Part shown: positions 40,547 through 49,463 of the stretch, one piece after another
Position numbering within the stretch: position 1 is the first letter of the stretch
Layout: every line of letters begins with the position of its first letter
Assembly: GCF_010686765.1 (NCBI RefSeq)
Contig: NZ_JAAGWF010000005.1
Coordinates: 62,001-126,000 of the forward strand
Length of the DNA stretch: 64,000 nucleotides
Direction of reading: 5' to 3'
Source of the DNA: Geodermatophilus sabuli
Lineage (GTDB): Bacteria; Actinomycetota; Actinomycetes; Mycobacteriales; Geodermatophilaceae
Program-made: the position numbers and the translations under genes
Notes under the pieces: model-generated
What the model was told of the DNA's origin: nothing
Seen by the model: only the letters and a program-made list of their open reading frames with translations
Database searches by the model: none

Positions 40547-43500
40547 TCAGGCGAACAGGCCCCGGATGTCGTCGGCCGTCAGGGGACCCGCCAGCCCGCC
40601 CTCGCCGTCGTCGTCCAGCACCCGGGAGAAGAGGTCGCGCTTGCGCTCCTGCAGCGCCACCACCTTCTGCTCGATCGTGTCCGCGGCCACCAGCCGGTAG
40701 ACCATGACCGTCTTCGCCTGGCCGATCCGGTGCGCGCGGTCGACCGCCTGCGCCTCCGCAGCCGGGTTCCACCAGGGATCGAGCACGAAGACGTAGTCCG
40801 CCTCGGTCAGGTTCAGCCCGAACCCCCCGGCTTTGAGGCTGATCAGGAACACCGGCGCGCTCCCGCTGCGAAACCGGTCGATCGCCCCCGACCGGTCCCG
40901 CGTCCCCCCGTCCAGGTAGGCGTACGGCAGCCCCTCGGCGTCCAGCCGTCCACGCACCGTCCCCAGGAAGCCGGTGAACGAGCTGAACACCAGCGCGCGG
41001 TGCCCCTCGGCGACCACCTCGTGCAGGTGCTCGAGGAACGCGTCGGCCTTGCTCGACCGGATGCCGGCGTAGTCGCCGTCGACCAGCGCCGGGTCGAGGG
41101 CCAGCTGCCGCAGCAGGGTGAGCGACCGGAAGATGGTGAACCGGTTGTGCTGCAGGTCGTCGACGAGGCCGAGCACCTTGCGCCGCTCCTGCTGGAGGTG
41201 CGTGTCGTACACCTTGCGGTGCTTGGGGTTCAGCACCACCTCGAGGACCTGCTCCTGCTTGGGCGGCAGCTCGGCGGCCACCTGCTCCTTGGTGCGGCGG
41301 CGCATCAGCGGCCGGATGCGGCGGCGCAGCGCGGTCAGCACCTCGGCGTCGTTCCCCCGCTCGATCGGCGTCCGGTAGTGCTCGGTGAACCGCTGCGGGC
41401 TCGGGAACAGCCCGGGCGCGACGATCGACAGCATCGACCACAGGTCCATCAGGTCGTTCTCCACCGGCGTGCCGGTGATCGCGAGCTTGAACCGGGCCGG
41501 CAGCCGTCGCGCGGCGGCGTACGTCTTCGCCTGGTGGTTCTTCACGAACTGCGCCTCGTCGAGCACCAGCCCGGTCCACCGCAGCGCGCCGTAGTCCTGG
41601 TCCCCCAGCCGCAGCAGCGTGTACGAGGTGACGACCAGGTCCGCGCCCTCGACCACCTCGGCCAGGGACGTGCCCCGCTTACGGCCGGTGGCCTCGATGG
41701 TCCGGACGACGAGACCGGGCGCGAACCTCTCGGCCTCCCGCGCCCAGTTCGACACCACGCTCGTCGGCGCCACGACCAGCACCGGAGCGGTCAGCTCACC
41801 GGCCTCCTGCGCCCGGCAGACCAGCGCCAGGGTCTGCAGGGTCTTGCCCAGCCCCATGTCGTCGGCGAGCACCCCGCCGAGGCCGGCGTCCCACAGCACC
41901 GACAGCCACTGGTAGCCCTGCAGCTGGTACGGCCGCAGCTGCGCGGCCAGCCCGGCGGGCGCCGGCGGCGGGGCGGCGTCGTCCACGTCGAGCAGCGTCC
42001 GGACGTCGCGCGCCCACCGCTCGCTCTGCTCGGCCACCACTCCCAGCTCGACGAGCTCGTCCCACAGCCCGGCCTGGTACCGGCTGATCCGCAGCCCCGG
42101 GCGGTCGGCGTCCTGCAGCGCCCGCGCCTCGTCGATCAGCTTCCGCAGCCGGTCGAACTCCGGACGGCGGACGTCGAACCAGGTCCCGCTGGGCAGCAGC
42201 AGGTGCTCGTCCCCCGCCGCCAGCGCCGCGAACAGCAGGGGGAACGGGATGTCCTCGCCGTCCACGGTGACGGTGACCCCGAGGTCGAACCAGTCGCCGT
42301 CCCCGACGTCGGTGGCCGACACCGCCACGACCGGAGCGGCCTCGGACCGCCGGTAGTCCGGCGGTTCCCCGGTCACCTCGACGAGCACACCGGCATCGGC
42401 CAGCCGGGGCAGGAACTCGGTCGTCAGGACGGCGGCGTCCATGCCGGAGAGCTCGGCGACCGGCACCGGCCGTGGCTGCGGACCGGCGTACCAGTACCGC
42501 GCCAGCCGGGCCGGCGGCGCGGGCAGGGCGCGCAGCAACCGGTCCTCCTCGGCGAGGTCGCGCCCGACGTCGGAGGTGTCGCCCCTGTCCCGTCCGAGCG
42601 GCAGCCGGCGGACGTCGTCGCCCGAGCGGTAGAGCACCCACCAGGTGAGGCGGGCCCGGTGGCCGGCCGTGTGCTCGACGTGCAGGCCCACCTGGGGTGG
42701 CAGCACCTCCGGCAGTTCCACCGAATGATCGGACGAGCGCACCGGCAGCGCCCGGCGCAGAGCGGGGTAGAAGACGGTGAGGAAGCGCGCACGGTCGGCC
42801 GCGGGCACCCGCACCGGACCGCCGGTGACCAGCCTCTCGACGCTCCTGGGCACCCGCTGGAGCGGGACGAGCAGCAGCCCGCCGTCCGCCACCAGCCCGT
42901 CCGGCAGGCCGTCGACGCCGGGGATCAGTGCGGCGCCGTGCGGCGGGCTGCCGAGCAGCCGGACCGCCGTCGCCGGCATCCGGACGTCGTCCGCCAGCTC
43001 CACCACCGCCTGAACCCGGAGGCCGGCGTCCCCGTCCTGGCGCACGTCCACCGTGACGGCGCCCGGCTGCTCGGTGACCGCGACGGTTCCGCCGCGGGAG
43101 GTCAGGAGGGTCACGCCGTCGTCGACCGCCCGCCGGAGGGCCGGCCACAGCTCCGGGCCGAACTCCTCCAGCCGGACGGGCGCGTCACCGGAGCCGGAGT
43201 AGCCGCCGGGGCCGTCGTCGGCCGCCCGGTGTACCCGGTGCAGGCCCGTCAGCGCGTCGGCGTGCGCCTGGTTCCGGTGCCCCGACCAGTCGAAGGGCAG
43301 ACTGCGCCACGACACCCCCGTGCGGATCCAGCGCCCCTTCGCGCCGGGCACGACCGGGCGCAGGCGCACCGACACCTCGGGCCCGGCGGCGCGGCGGTTC
43401 ACCGCCCGCTCGACGTCGAACTGCAGGCCGATCGGGGTGCCTCCGGGAGACGGCGCGGCCTGCACCAGGTCGGCGACCGCGCGCTCCCAGTCCGGTGCGC

Positions 43501-43816
43501 CGGGCGCCTCGGACGAGGCCATGTGGACCTGGCGGGCGGCCAGGAGTGTCGCCGCGACGTGCTTGCAGTCGAAGCCGACCGGGCAGCTGCACTCCCCCCA
43601 CCACCGGGACTCCCCGCCGTCGTACTCCACCACGGTCTGGTAGATCCGCCCCAGACTGCCGCTCACCACCGCCTTGACCTGGCCCGTCGCGCGGAGGACG
43701 GAGACCTCCGCGACCCGGCCCTCGCGGGCGTACGCGGCACCGCGGTTCCAGGCGTCGTTCCCCACCGAGCGGCGGAGCACGGAGTCGGTGAGCGCCGGAC
43801 GCCACTCGTCGAACAC
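40547..43816 (-). CDS. SNF2-family helicase with N-terminal SWIM zinc finger
   Basis: A 1089-residue protein. The SWIM finger CSCPVGFDCKH uses Cys76, Cys78, Cys84 and His86. A 500-residue helical and beta region of unknown fold (DUF3670-like in bacterial SNF2 relatives) follows. The SNF2 ATPase begins near residue 620: LADDMGLGKTLQTL near 650, LVVAPTSVVSNW, LVLDEAQFVKN near 750, ITGTPVEN, then helicase C with LVFSSFTGFL, FLISLKAGGFGLNL and VDRAHRIGQ. Such proteins are DNA translocases linked to repair or transcription-complex removal. GTG at 43816 overlaps nothing; it is divergent from the DUF222-HNH gene across 120 bases. Confidence 0.9.
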   Translation of the reverse strand: MFDEWRPALTDSVLRRSVGNDAWNRGAAYAREGRVAEVSVLRATGQVKAVVSGSLGRIYQTVVEYDGGESRWWGECSCPVGFDCKHVAATLLAARQVHMASSEAPGAPDWERAVADLVQAAPSPGGTPIGLQFDVERAVNRRAAGPEVSVRLRPVVPGAKGRWIRTGVSWRSLPFDWSGHRNQAHADALTGLHRVHRAADDGPGGYSGSGDAPVRLEEFGPELWPALRRAVDDGVTLLTSRGGTVAVTEQPGAVTVDVRQDGDAGLRVQAVVELADDVRMPATAVRLLGSPPHGAALIPGVDGLPDGLVADGGLLLVPLQRVPRSVERLVTGGPVRVPAADRARFLTVFYPALRRALPVRSSDHSVELPEVLPPQVGLHVEHTAGHRARLTWWVLYRSGDDVRRLPLGRDRGDTSDVGRDLAEEDRLLRALPAPPARLARYWYAGPQPRPVPVAELSGMDAAVLTTEFLPRLADAGVLVEVTGEPPDYRRSEAAPVVAVSATDVGDGDWFDLGVTVTVDGEDIPFPLLFAALAAGDEHLLLPSGTWFDVRRPEFDRLRKLIDEARALQDADRPGLRISRYQAGLWDELVELGVVAEQSERWARDVRTLLDVDDAAPPPAPAGLAAQLRPYQLQGYQWLSVLWDAGLGGVLADDMGLGKTLQTLALVCRAQEAGELTAPVLVVAPTSVVSNWAREAERFAPGLVVRTIEATGRKRGTSLAEVVEGADLVVTSYTLLRLGDQDYGALRWTGLVLDEAQFVKNHQAKTYAAARRLPARFKLAITGTPVENDLMDLWSMLSIVAPGLFPSPQRFTEHYRTPIERGNDAEVLTALRRRIRPLMRRRTKEQVAAELPPKQEQVLEVVLNPKHRKVYDTHLQQERRKVLGLVDDLQHNRFTIFRSLTLLRQLALDPALVDGDYAGIRSSKADAFLEHLHEVVAEGHRALVFSSFTGFLGTVRGRLDAEGLPYAYLDGGTRDRSGAIDRFRSGSAPVFLISLKAGGFGLNLTEADYVFVLDPWWNPAAEAQAVDRAHRIGQAKTVMVYRLVAADTIEQKVVALQERKRDLFSRVLDDDGEGGLAGPLTADDIRGLFA

Positions 43817-43936
43817 CGCCCGAGGTTAACGGCGCCGAAAGAGGGCCGAGCCGCTGTCCACAGCTCACCGGCTGCCGGTGTCGGCCATGCCTCCGACCAG
43901 CCGGAACTGTCGTAGGTGGGGCCTAGCGTGCGGGGC

Positions 43937-45487
43937 ATGGAGGACGGAGGGGTACCGCGGCCGCCGGAGGACGGCGAGCCGATGCCCGTCCTGCCGTGGG
44001 AGGTGGTGTCCCGGCAGTCGGGTGAGTTCGAGCTGGTGTGCGACATCTGGTCCACGGACGCGCACATGGCCCGCGAGTACGCCCGGCAGGCCGCCACCAT
44101 CGCCGAGCTGGCGCGCCGTCGCTCGGCCGAGCGCGACGCCGCGTTCGGGCCTCGGGGTGGGCCGGGGCGTGATGCCCGGGCGCTGCGGCCGGCCGCGCTC
44201 GCCGACGTCTCCGACGACTTCGTCTCCGAGCTCGCGCTGATCCGCCACTGCTCGGAGGCCGAGGCCGGCCGGCTGGCGGCCGAGTCGATCCTGCTCACCA
44301 CCACGCTGACCGCGACCTGGTCCGAGCTGTACGCCGGGCGGCTGACCGTCCGCAAGGCACGGATCCTGCTCGACCTGCTCGGTGATGCCGATCCCGAGGT
44401 CGCCGCCGCCGTCCAGGGGCGAGTGCTCGCCGACGCCGAGGCGTGCCCGCCGTCCCGGTTGGCCGACCGGGCCCGCTACCACCTGTACCGGCTGGACGCC
44501 GAAGCCAAGGAACGCCGCCGGCTCGAGGCCGAACGCCGGGCCGACGTGCACGTCGAGCGCACCGCCGACGACCTGGGCCGGCTCGTCGTCGAGGGTCCGC
44601 TGCCCGCCGTGCACGCGGCCCGCGATGCGGTCGACCAGTACGCCCGCTGGATGCGGGCCGACGGTGACGACCGGCCGATCGGCGTGCTGCGCGCCTCGGC
44701 TGCGTTGGACCTGATCCTGCGCCCGTGGGACACCAGCCGTCCGCCGGTGACCGCGCAGCTACACGTCCACGCCGCACTCACCTCGCTGCGGCCCGACAAT
44801 CCGGCCGACGCCGCCCCGGCGGAGCTGGACGGGCAGCTGATCTCCGCCGCCCAGTGCCGCGACCTGCTCGCCGCACTCGACATGCTGCCCCTGTCCCCGG
44901 CGCCGATCGGCGGGTCGATCTCCGTCGCGATCGACCACCCGGTCACCGGTCAGACCCTCGCCGTGGCCACCCGCGCCGAACTCCGCCGCGCCGCCGGCCG
45001 ACGTCGCCGCATCCACCGCCGCAACCAACCGGACCCCGAAAACTGCCCCACCCGGAAACCGGGCCGGGACGACCGCGGGGCCGGCACGACCGAACCGGAC
45101 GACGGGCCGGGCCTGCGGCCGCCGCCACCCACCCGCGGCTACCGGCCCACCGCCGCGCAGCGCCGCCTCGTCACCGCTCGTGACCGGCACTGCCGAATGC
45201 CCGGCTGCCACCGCCGGCCCGGCCGCTCTGACCTCGACCACGCACTCGAGTACGCCGCCGGCGGGCCCACCGCCTGCGAGAACCTGTGCTGTCTCTGCCG
45301 GCGGCACCACCGGATCAAGACCTTCGCCCGCGGCTGGTCGTTCGCCCTGCTCCCCGACGGCGAGCTGGTCGTCCGCACCCCGTCGGGCGTCATCCGGTCG
45401 ACCCGCCCGCCCGGCTGGTGCCACGACCCGGAACCCGACCCGCCCTGGCTCGAGGACGTCGCCCCACCCGACCCGCTCCGCGTGTGA
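43937..45487 (+). CDS. DUF222 / HNH endonuclease (13E12 repeat family)
   Basis: A 516-residue member of the multicopy actinobacterial 13E12 family. The DUF222 domain occupies about residues 60-380 (FVSELALIRHCSEAEAGRLA, then TATWSELYAGRLTVRKARIL). After a charged Pro-rich linker (GRRRRIHRRNQPDPEN...), the C-terminal HNH domain reads RDRHCRMPGCHRR, DLDHALEYAAGG and NLCCLCRRHHRIKT. The paralogues spread with intein-, intron- or element-like behaviour, but no terminal repeats are visible here. ATG at 43937 is used; an upstream in-frame start adds seven residues. The gene is convergent with the enoyl-CoA hydratase. Confidence 0.88.
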   Translation: MEDGGVPRPPEDGEPMPVLPWEVVSRQSGEFELVCDIWSTDAHMAREYARQAATIAELARRRSAERDAAFGPRGGPGRDARALRPAALADVSDDFVSELALIRHCSEAEAGRLAAESILLTTTLTATWSELYAGRLTVRKARILLDLLGDADPEVAAAVQGRVLADAEACPPSRLADRARYHLYRLDAEAKERRRLEAERRADVHVERTADDLGRLVVEGPLPAVHAARDAVDQYARWMRADGDDRPIGVLRASAALDLILRPWDTSRPPVTAQLHVHAALTSLRPDNPADAAPAELDGQLISAAQCRDLLAALDMLPLSPAPIGGSISVAIDHPVTGQTLAVATRAELRRAAGRRRRIHRRNQPDPENCPTRKPGRDDRGAGTTEPDDGPGLRPPPPTRGYRPTAAQRRLVTARDRHCRMPGCHRRPGRSDLDHALEYAAGGPTACENLCCLCRRHHRIKTFARGWSFALLPDGELVVRTPSGVIRSTRPPGWCHDPEPDPPWLEDVAPPDPLRV

Positions 45488-45573
45488 GGGGGGCGCTCGG
45501 CCCACCCTGGTGACGAGCACGGCGGCAGCGCCGCGCTGGCGTGCGGCGGGTTCAGGTGAGCACGGCCGCCGAC

Positions 45574-45637
45574 ATGTCGACGTGTCGAGAGGTCTCGGTG
45601 GCGACCTGTCGACCTGTTGACGTGTCGACGTCTCGCC
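45574..45637. repeat. Octamer tandem repeats NTGTCGAC between convergent genes
   Basis: Units atgtcgac, gtgtcgag (45574-45589) and ctgtcgac, ctgttgac, gtgtcgac, gtctcgcc (45606-45637) repeat with an eight-base period around SalI-like GTCGAC cores. They lie in the 152-base gap between the stops of the DUF222-HNH and enoyl-CoA hydratase genes. Confidence 0.65.
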
Positions 45638-45639
45638 GC

Positions 45640-46410
45640 TCAGCCGGCTGAGCGGCGCATCGACCACATCTGGGCCGGGCGCTCGAACTGGGTGGCGACC
45701 TCCCAGCTCACCGCACCGCCCGCGACCTCCCTGCGGAAGTTGCCCACCGCCACCCGCGCCAGCTCCGGGTCCGCGGCCACACGGGCGGCCAGCTCCATCG
45801 CCCGGGGCTCCACCGCGTCGTCGTCCACCGACTCCCAGGCCAGCCCCAGCTCGGCGGCCCGCGCACCGGAGATCTCCTCGCCGAACAGGGCCATCGCCGA
45901 CGCGGCCTCCCGGCCGATCAGCCGGGACAGGATCACGAAGTGCCCCCCTCCCGGGTGCATCCCCCGCTTGAGGAAGCCGCACAGCAGCCGCGCGTCGGAC
46001 GCGATGATCCGCAGGTCCGTCGCCAGCAGCATGTTCATCCCGGCGCCGACCGCCGACCCGCGCACCGCGGCGATGGTCGGCACCCGCACCTGCCCGAGCC
46101 GGTAGAAGGAGTCGTAGATGGCCGACATCCCGTCGTAGGCCTCCGGAGCAGCGGGATCGCGCCCGGCGGAGGTCAGCGTCGCGATGTCCCCGCCCGCGCA
46201 GAACGACTTTCCCACCGCCCGGACCACCAGCGCCCCGATCTCCGGCCGCGCGTCCACCTCGTCGAACAGCCCGATCAGCTCCCGGGCCATCGACGGCGTC
46301 AACGCGTTGCGGCGATCGGGCGCGTTCAGCGTCACGACCGCGACCGCGCCGTCCACCTCGAGCAGCACCTCACCCGAGGCAGCGCCGGGAACCGAGCCGG
46401 AAGCAGTCAC
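45640..46410 (-). CDS. Enoyl-CoA hydratase/isomerase family protein
   Basis: A 256-residue crotonase-fold enzyme. Oxyanion-hole segments are GKSFCAGGDI near residue 65 and RGSAVGAGMNM near 110. LKRGMHPGGGHFVILSRLIG near 145 is the third conserved helix region, where hydratases place a catalytic Glu; here the residues are Pro-Gly-Gly-Gly-His, so the chemistry could be isomerase-like or altered. The family binds acyl-CoA and hydrates, isomerises or cleaves it. GTG at 46410 is chosen; ribosome site weak. A truncated near-identical 5' copy sits at 31912-32055. Neighbours give no clear pathway. Confidence 0.88.
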   Translation of the reverse strand: MTASGSVPGAASGEVLLEVDGAVAVVTLNAPDRRNALTPSMARELIGLFDEVDARPEIGALVVRAVGKSFCAGGDIATLTSAGRDPAAPEAYDGMSAIYDSFYRLGQVRVPTIAAVRGSAVGAGMNMLLATDLRIIASDARLLCGFLKRGMHPGGGHFVILSRLIGREAASAMALFGEEISGARAAELGLAWESVDDDAVEPRAMELAARVAADPELARVAVGNFRREVAGGAVSWEVATQFERPAQMWSMRRSAG

Positions 46411-46559
46411 GAGCACACCCCCACCCACGCAACCGGCCCCTCCGCCGGCTGACACCGGAGGCATCAGACCACGGAGGAGCCGGGGCGGCGCGGAAGGGCT
46501 CAGACCCCCGACGGCAGCCGGTCGTGGAGGCTGCCGGTCACAGCCACTGGCGGGACGCC

Positions 46560-47048
46560 TCAGGCGGCCAGGGCGCCGGAGTAGGTGCCGCCCACGCCGG
46601 CTGTCGCCGTGCCCCCGAGCAGCCCGTGCGTGTCTCCGGACAGCGCCATCAGGCCACCCACCGACCCACCGGGCCGCGTCACGCCGGTGTAGACGAGCGT
46701 CGCGCTGGTCGGCGCCCCGTCCACGGTCCCCGTGAAGGTCCCGGTGAAGGCGAAGACGTCCCCGTACGTCCCCGGCGGGGCGGTGAAGGCCACGGTGCAC
46801 GGCGCGTCGACCGCGATCCGGATGGTGCCGGGTGCCTGCCCGGTCAGCGTTCCTCCGGCAGCGAAGGACAGCTGGACCGGGGCGGTCCCCAGGCACCGGT
46901 CGCCCGGGAGCGGCCGGACGACGGGCGGCCCCGTGACGGCCACGGTGAAGTCCCCGGAAGCGGGGACACGGGTGGCCGCCGCGGCCGGGGAGGCCCCGAT
47001 CCCCACGAGGGCGGCACACAGAACCAGAGCGAGCAGTGACGTGCGCAT
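46560..47048 (-). CDS. Secreted hypothetical protein, 162 aa
   Basis: The signal peptide is clear: MRTSLLALVLCAALVGIG followed by ASPAAAAT. The mature 135 residues are Gly/Thr/Pro/Ala-rich and probably all-beta (SGDFTVAVTG, GTLTGQAPGTIRIAVD, YGDVFAFTGTFTGTVDGAPT, SATLVYTGVTRPGGSVGG). The single pair of Cys (RCLGT and PCTV) could form one disulfide. No family is recognised; similar small secreted sandwiches are common in Geodermatophilaceae-type genomes. ATG at 47048 has a weak ribosome site but the signal peptide fixes the start. Confidence 0.7.
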   Translation of the reverse strand: MRTSLLALVLCAALVGIGASPAAAATRVPASGDFTVAVTGPPVVRPLPGDRCLGTAPVQLSFAAGGTLTGQAPGTIRIAVDAPCTVAFTAPPGTYGDVFAFTGTFTGTVDGAPTSATLVYTGVTRPGGSVGGLMALSGDTHGLLGGTATAGVGGTYSGALAA

Positions 47049-47407
47049 GCCGGCGGACGGTAGGAGCCACCCCAGGTCCGACGAAGGGCCGTTGTGCCTC
47101 CGGACACCGGACGCGGGCGTGTCCTCCTTGCCACGCCGAGGCATCCCTGCGGGACGGGAACGTGATCCCCCGCGCCGCCTCCGCACGGTCGGCGCGGCAA
47201 CCGTCCGCCGGGAGTTCCCGGGACCGCGAGAGCCGTGGAGAGGCACCGCACCACCGGCCGCCGCCGATCCGCCCGGGTCCGCTCCGTGGTGGGGTCGGGT
47301 CACCCGCCGTCGTGGCGCGCTGGGCGGGCCTCTAGGGCGCTCCGGCGGCCACCCGCAGCACGGCGGCGCTCACTACCGTCGGCCGATCATCACCCGAGGA
47401 GGTCGTC
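47049..47407. other. Divergent intergenic region, 359 bases
   Basis: This separates the secreted-protein gene and the NTF2-like gene. No convincing reading frame, repeat or RNA is seen. It must contain both promoters. GAGGAGG lies directly before the NTF2-like ATG. Confidence 0.4.
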
Positions 47408-47830
47408 ATGACGCAGACAACCGACACCAGCGTCGAGACCGTCACGGCTCTCTACGACGCCTTCGCTCGAGGGGACGTCGCCACGGTCATCGGTGCCCTC
47501 GACGAGAACGTCGAGTGGTACGAGGCGGAGGGCAACCCCTGGCACCCGGGCCGTGCCTTCGTGGGACCGCAGCAGGTGGTGGAGGGCGTCCTTGCCAGGA
47601 TCGCCGAGGACTTCGAGGACTTCCGGGTGGAGCCGCACAAGTTCATCAGCAACGGCGAGACCGTGGCCGTCGAGGCCCGTTATCGGGCCACCAGCCACCG
47701 GGCCACCGGCAAGCCCCTGGACGCCCAGGTGGCGCACGTGTGGGACGTCCGCGACGGCAAGGTGGTCCGTTTCCAGCAGTACGTCGACACCCGGCAGCTG
47801 GCCGACGTGATGGGCGTCGCCGTCATCTGA
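47408..47830 (+). CDS. NTF2-like / SnoaL-like family protein
   Basis: A 140-residue cone-fold protein. The helical N-terminus VETVTALYDAFARGDVATVIGAL and strands ENVEWYEAEG, FRVEPHKFISNGETVAVEAR, QVAHVWDVRDGKVVRFQQYV match the SnoaL/ketosteroid-isomerase-like nuclear transport factor 2 superfamily (NTF2-like, PF12680). The Asp-Gly-Lys-Val strand near residue 118 is the standard one. Such small proteins are isomerases, cyclases or ligand carriers; no activity can be assigned. A strong GAGGAGG precedes the ATG. Two hairpins follow the stop before the convergent DUF4407 gene. Confidence 0.85.
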   Translation: MTQTTDTSVETVTALYDAFARGDVATVIGALDENVEWYEAEGNPWHPGRAFVGPQQVVEGVLARIAEDFEDFRVEPHKFISNGETVAVEARYRATSHRATGKPLDAQVAHVWDVRDGKVVRFQQYVDTRQLADVMGVAVI

Positions 47831-47845
47831 GCGGGCGGCGGCGGA

Positions 47846-47896
47846 CTGCCGGAGCTCTCCCCGGCAGGCCACCCTCCCCGGGCAGTGCCGCCCGGG
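47846..47896. terminator. Paired hairpins between convergent genes
   Basis: CTGCCGG (47846-47852)/CCGGCAG (47861-47867) and CCCGGGC (47877-47883)/GCCCGGG (47890-47896) are two perfect seven-base stems in the 66-base gap between the NTF2-like and DUF4407 genes. Confidence 0.65.
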
Positions 47897-49300
47897 TCAG
47901 ACGCCCGTCGTCACCCGGTCGGTCGGCCGGCGACGCACGGATCGCACCGTCCGGACGGCGGCCTCCCGGGCCAGGCCGAGGATCGGCCCGGTGTCCCAGG
48001 GCTGCCGCACCGGCTCGGCAGCGACCGGCGCCGGCTCGGCCGCACCGGCCTCCCGCGCCACGGCCGCAGCCGCCACCGCCTCGACGGCCGCGCGCCGGCG
48101 GGCCAGCAGGGCGTCCTTCTGCCGGTCGATGCGCTCCCGCTCGGCCATCACCAGGAGTTCCTCGCGCGCCTGCGCCACGGTGAGCCGCGACTGGTGCTGC
48201 ATCGTCTCGACCTCGACGTCCCCGGAGTCGCGCAGCGCCGCCAGCTTGTCGTAGGCCGACGGCGGGCCGAAGTTGAGCAGCAGCTTCATCAGCACCGGCA
48301 GGATCTCCACGCACATGAACAGCAGCGACAGCATGAACTGCGCTGCGGCCAGCGTGGCGTTCCGGTCACCGAGGCGGTCCAGCGCCTGCAGCCGCGCGAG
48401 GATGCCGCCGTTGTCCTCGTTGGCCCCGTCGAACGCGGCCTGCAGCCGGTCCTGCTCCGCCGTCAGCCGCTCGAGCGACTCCCGGTCGAGGTCCAGCGAC
48501 GACGCCGCCAGGTCCGTGCTGCGCTCCTCCGCCGCGTCAGCGGCCTCCTGCGCGGCGGCGAGCGAGGAGCCCGCCGCGGCCACCACGGCGGCCTGCGCAT
48601 CCGCGGCCGCCCGCGCCTGGAGGTAGGCGTCGCCGGTGCCGGCGTCCCCCGTTCCGCAGGTGCCGTCCAGCTCGCACTGCGCCTTCGCCTCGAGCTCCCC
48701 GGACGTCGCCAGCGCCTCGTCATAGGCCGTCTGGCGCTCGATCACGGTCGACTGCACGGGAGCCAGCTCGGGGTCGGTCCGCCCGCCGCTGGCGATGATC
48801 GACTCCTGCGTCGCAATCCGCTCCCGCAGCTCGGGCAGGCCGACGAACCGCGCGTCGGACTCCAGCGACTCGCGGTGCGCGTCGGCCGCCTCGGCCTGCA
48901 TCGTCACGATCTCGGCGTCGATCTCCTTGTGGAACACCTGCAGCGTCAGCGGCGTCGCGATCACGATGCCGAGCACCAGCGCCAGGCCGATCCGCGGGAC
49001 GGCGAGCACCAGGTTCCGCTTCAGCGACGCGTCGTGCGCCATCCCGACCAGCAGCATCCGGTCCAGGTTGATCACCACCGCGCCCCAGCCGAGGCCGACC
49101 AGCAGCGCGAGCGGCCACCAGACGCCGAGCGCCATGTGCACCGCGAACGCCATCGAGACCAGCGCCAGCCCTCCGGTGCTGAGCAGGACGCCGCCCAGCG
49201 CGACGAACCGCGGTCGCGCCCCGGGCGCCACCTCCAGGACGTCGGGACGCGCGCCGCCGAGCGACGCCAGGCCGTCGCCGAGCCGCTGTCGTGCCGCCAT
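47897..49300 (-). CDS. DUF4407-domain membrane protein with coiled coil
   Basis: A 467-residue protein. Three hydrophobic segments lie near residues 33-55, 60-80 and 100-122 (for example VLAVPRIGLALVLGIVIATP, which precedes FHKEIDAEIVTMQAEA). A long coiled coil (about 130-315) follows: Ala/Glu/Arg-rich, interrupted by a short Cys pair QCELDGTCGTGD. A fourth span is near 325-348 (QFMLSLLFMCVEILPVLMKL), then a second helical region (TVAQAREELLVMAERERI). This is the DUF4407 layout (PF14362). The coiled coil would sit outside the membrane. The function is unknown. It is divergent from a lipoprotein gene across 163 bases. Confidence 0.85.
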   Translation of the reverse strand: MAARQRLGDGLASLGGARPDVLEVAPGARPRFVALGGVLLSTGGLALVSMAFAVHMALGVWWPLALLVGLGWGAVVINLDRMLLVGMAHDASLKRNLVLAVPRIGLALVLGIVIATPLTLQVFHKEIDAEIVTMQAEAADAHRESLESDARFVGLPELRERIATQESIIASGGRTDPELAPVQSTVIERQTAYDEALATSGELEAKAQCELDGTCGTGDAGTGDAYLQARAAADAQAAVVAAAGSSLAAAQEAADAAEERSTDLAASSLDLDRESLERLTAEQDRLQAAFDGANEDNGGILARLQALDRLGDRNATLAAAQFMLSLLFMCVEILPVLMKLLLNFGPPSAYDKLAALRDSGDVEVETMQHQSRLTVAQAREELLVMAERERIDRQKDALLARRRAAVEAVAAAAVAREAGAAEPAPVAAEPVRQPWDTGPILGLAREAAVRTVRSVRRRPTDRVTTGV

Positions 49301-49463
49301 GCCGAGCCACCCCCAGGCGACGGGGGTCGTGGATCAGCCGCCGCCTCCCCTGCCTCATCGGCAGTCCCCGGCGGTGACGGAACGGTCTCGGCGCACGGCG
49401 GCCGAGTTGGCACGAGGGTCACACCGGCGGGACGCTCGGCGCCCGCCCGCTCCCGGAGCCGCC

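Noticed and set aside
43937..45487. Insertion sequence or homing element around the DUF222-HNH gene
   Set aside because: No terminal inverted repeats, target-site duplication or transposase; this gene family is multicopy in actinobacteria without being an IS.
45574..45637. CRISPR-like array
   Set aside because: Units are eight bases with no spacers and no cas genes nearby.
46411..47070. Enoyl-CoA hydratase reading frame extended upstream to 47070
   Set aside because: The extension overlaps the secreted-protein gene in another frame on the same strand and shows no family similarity.
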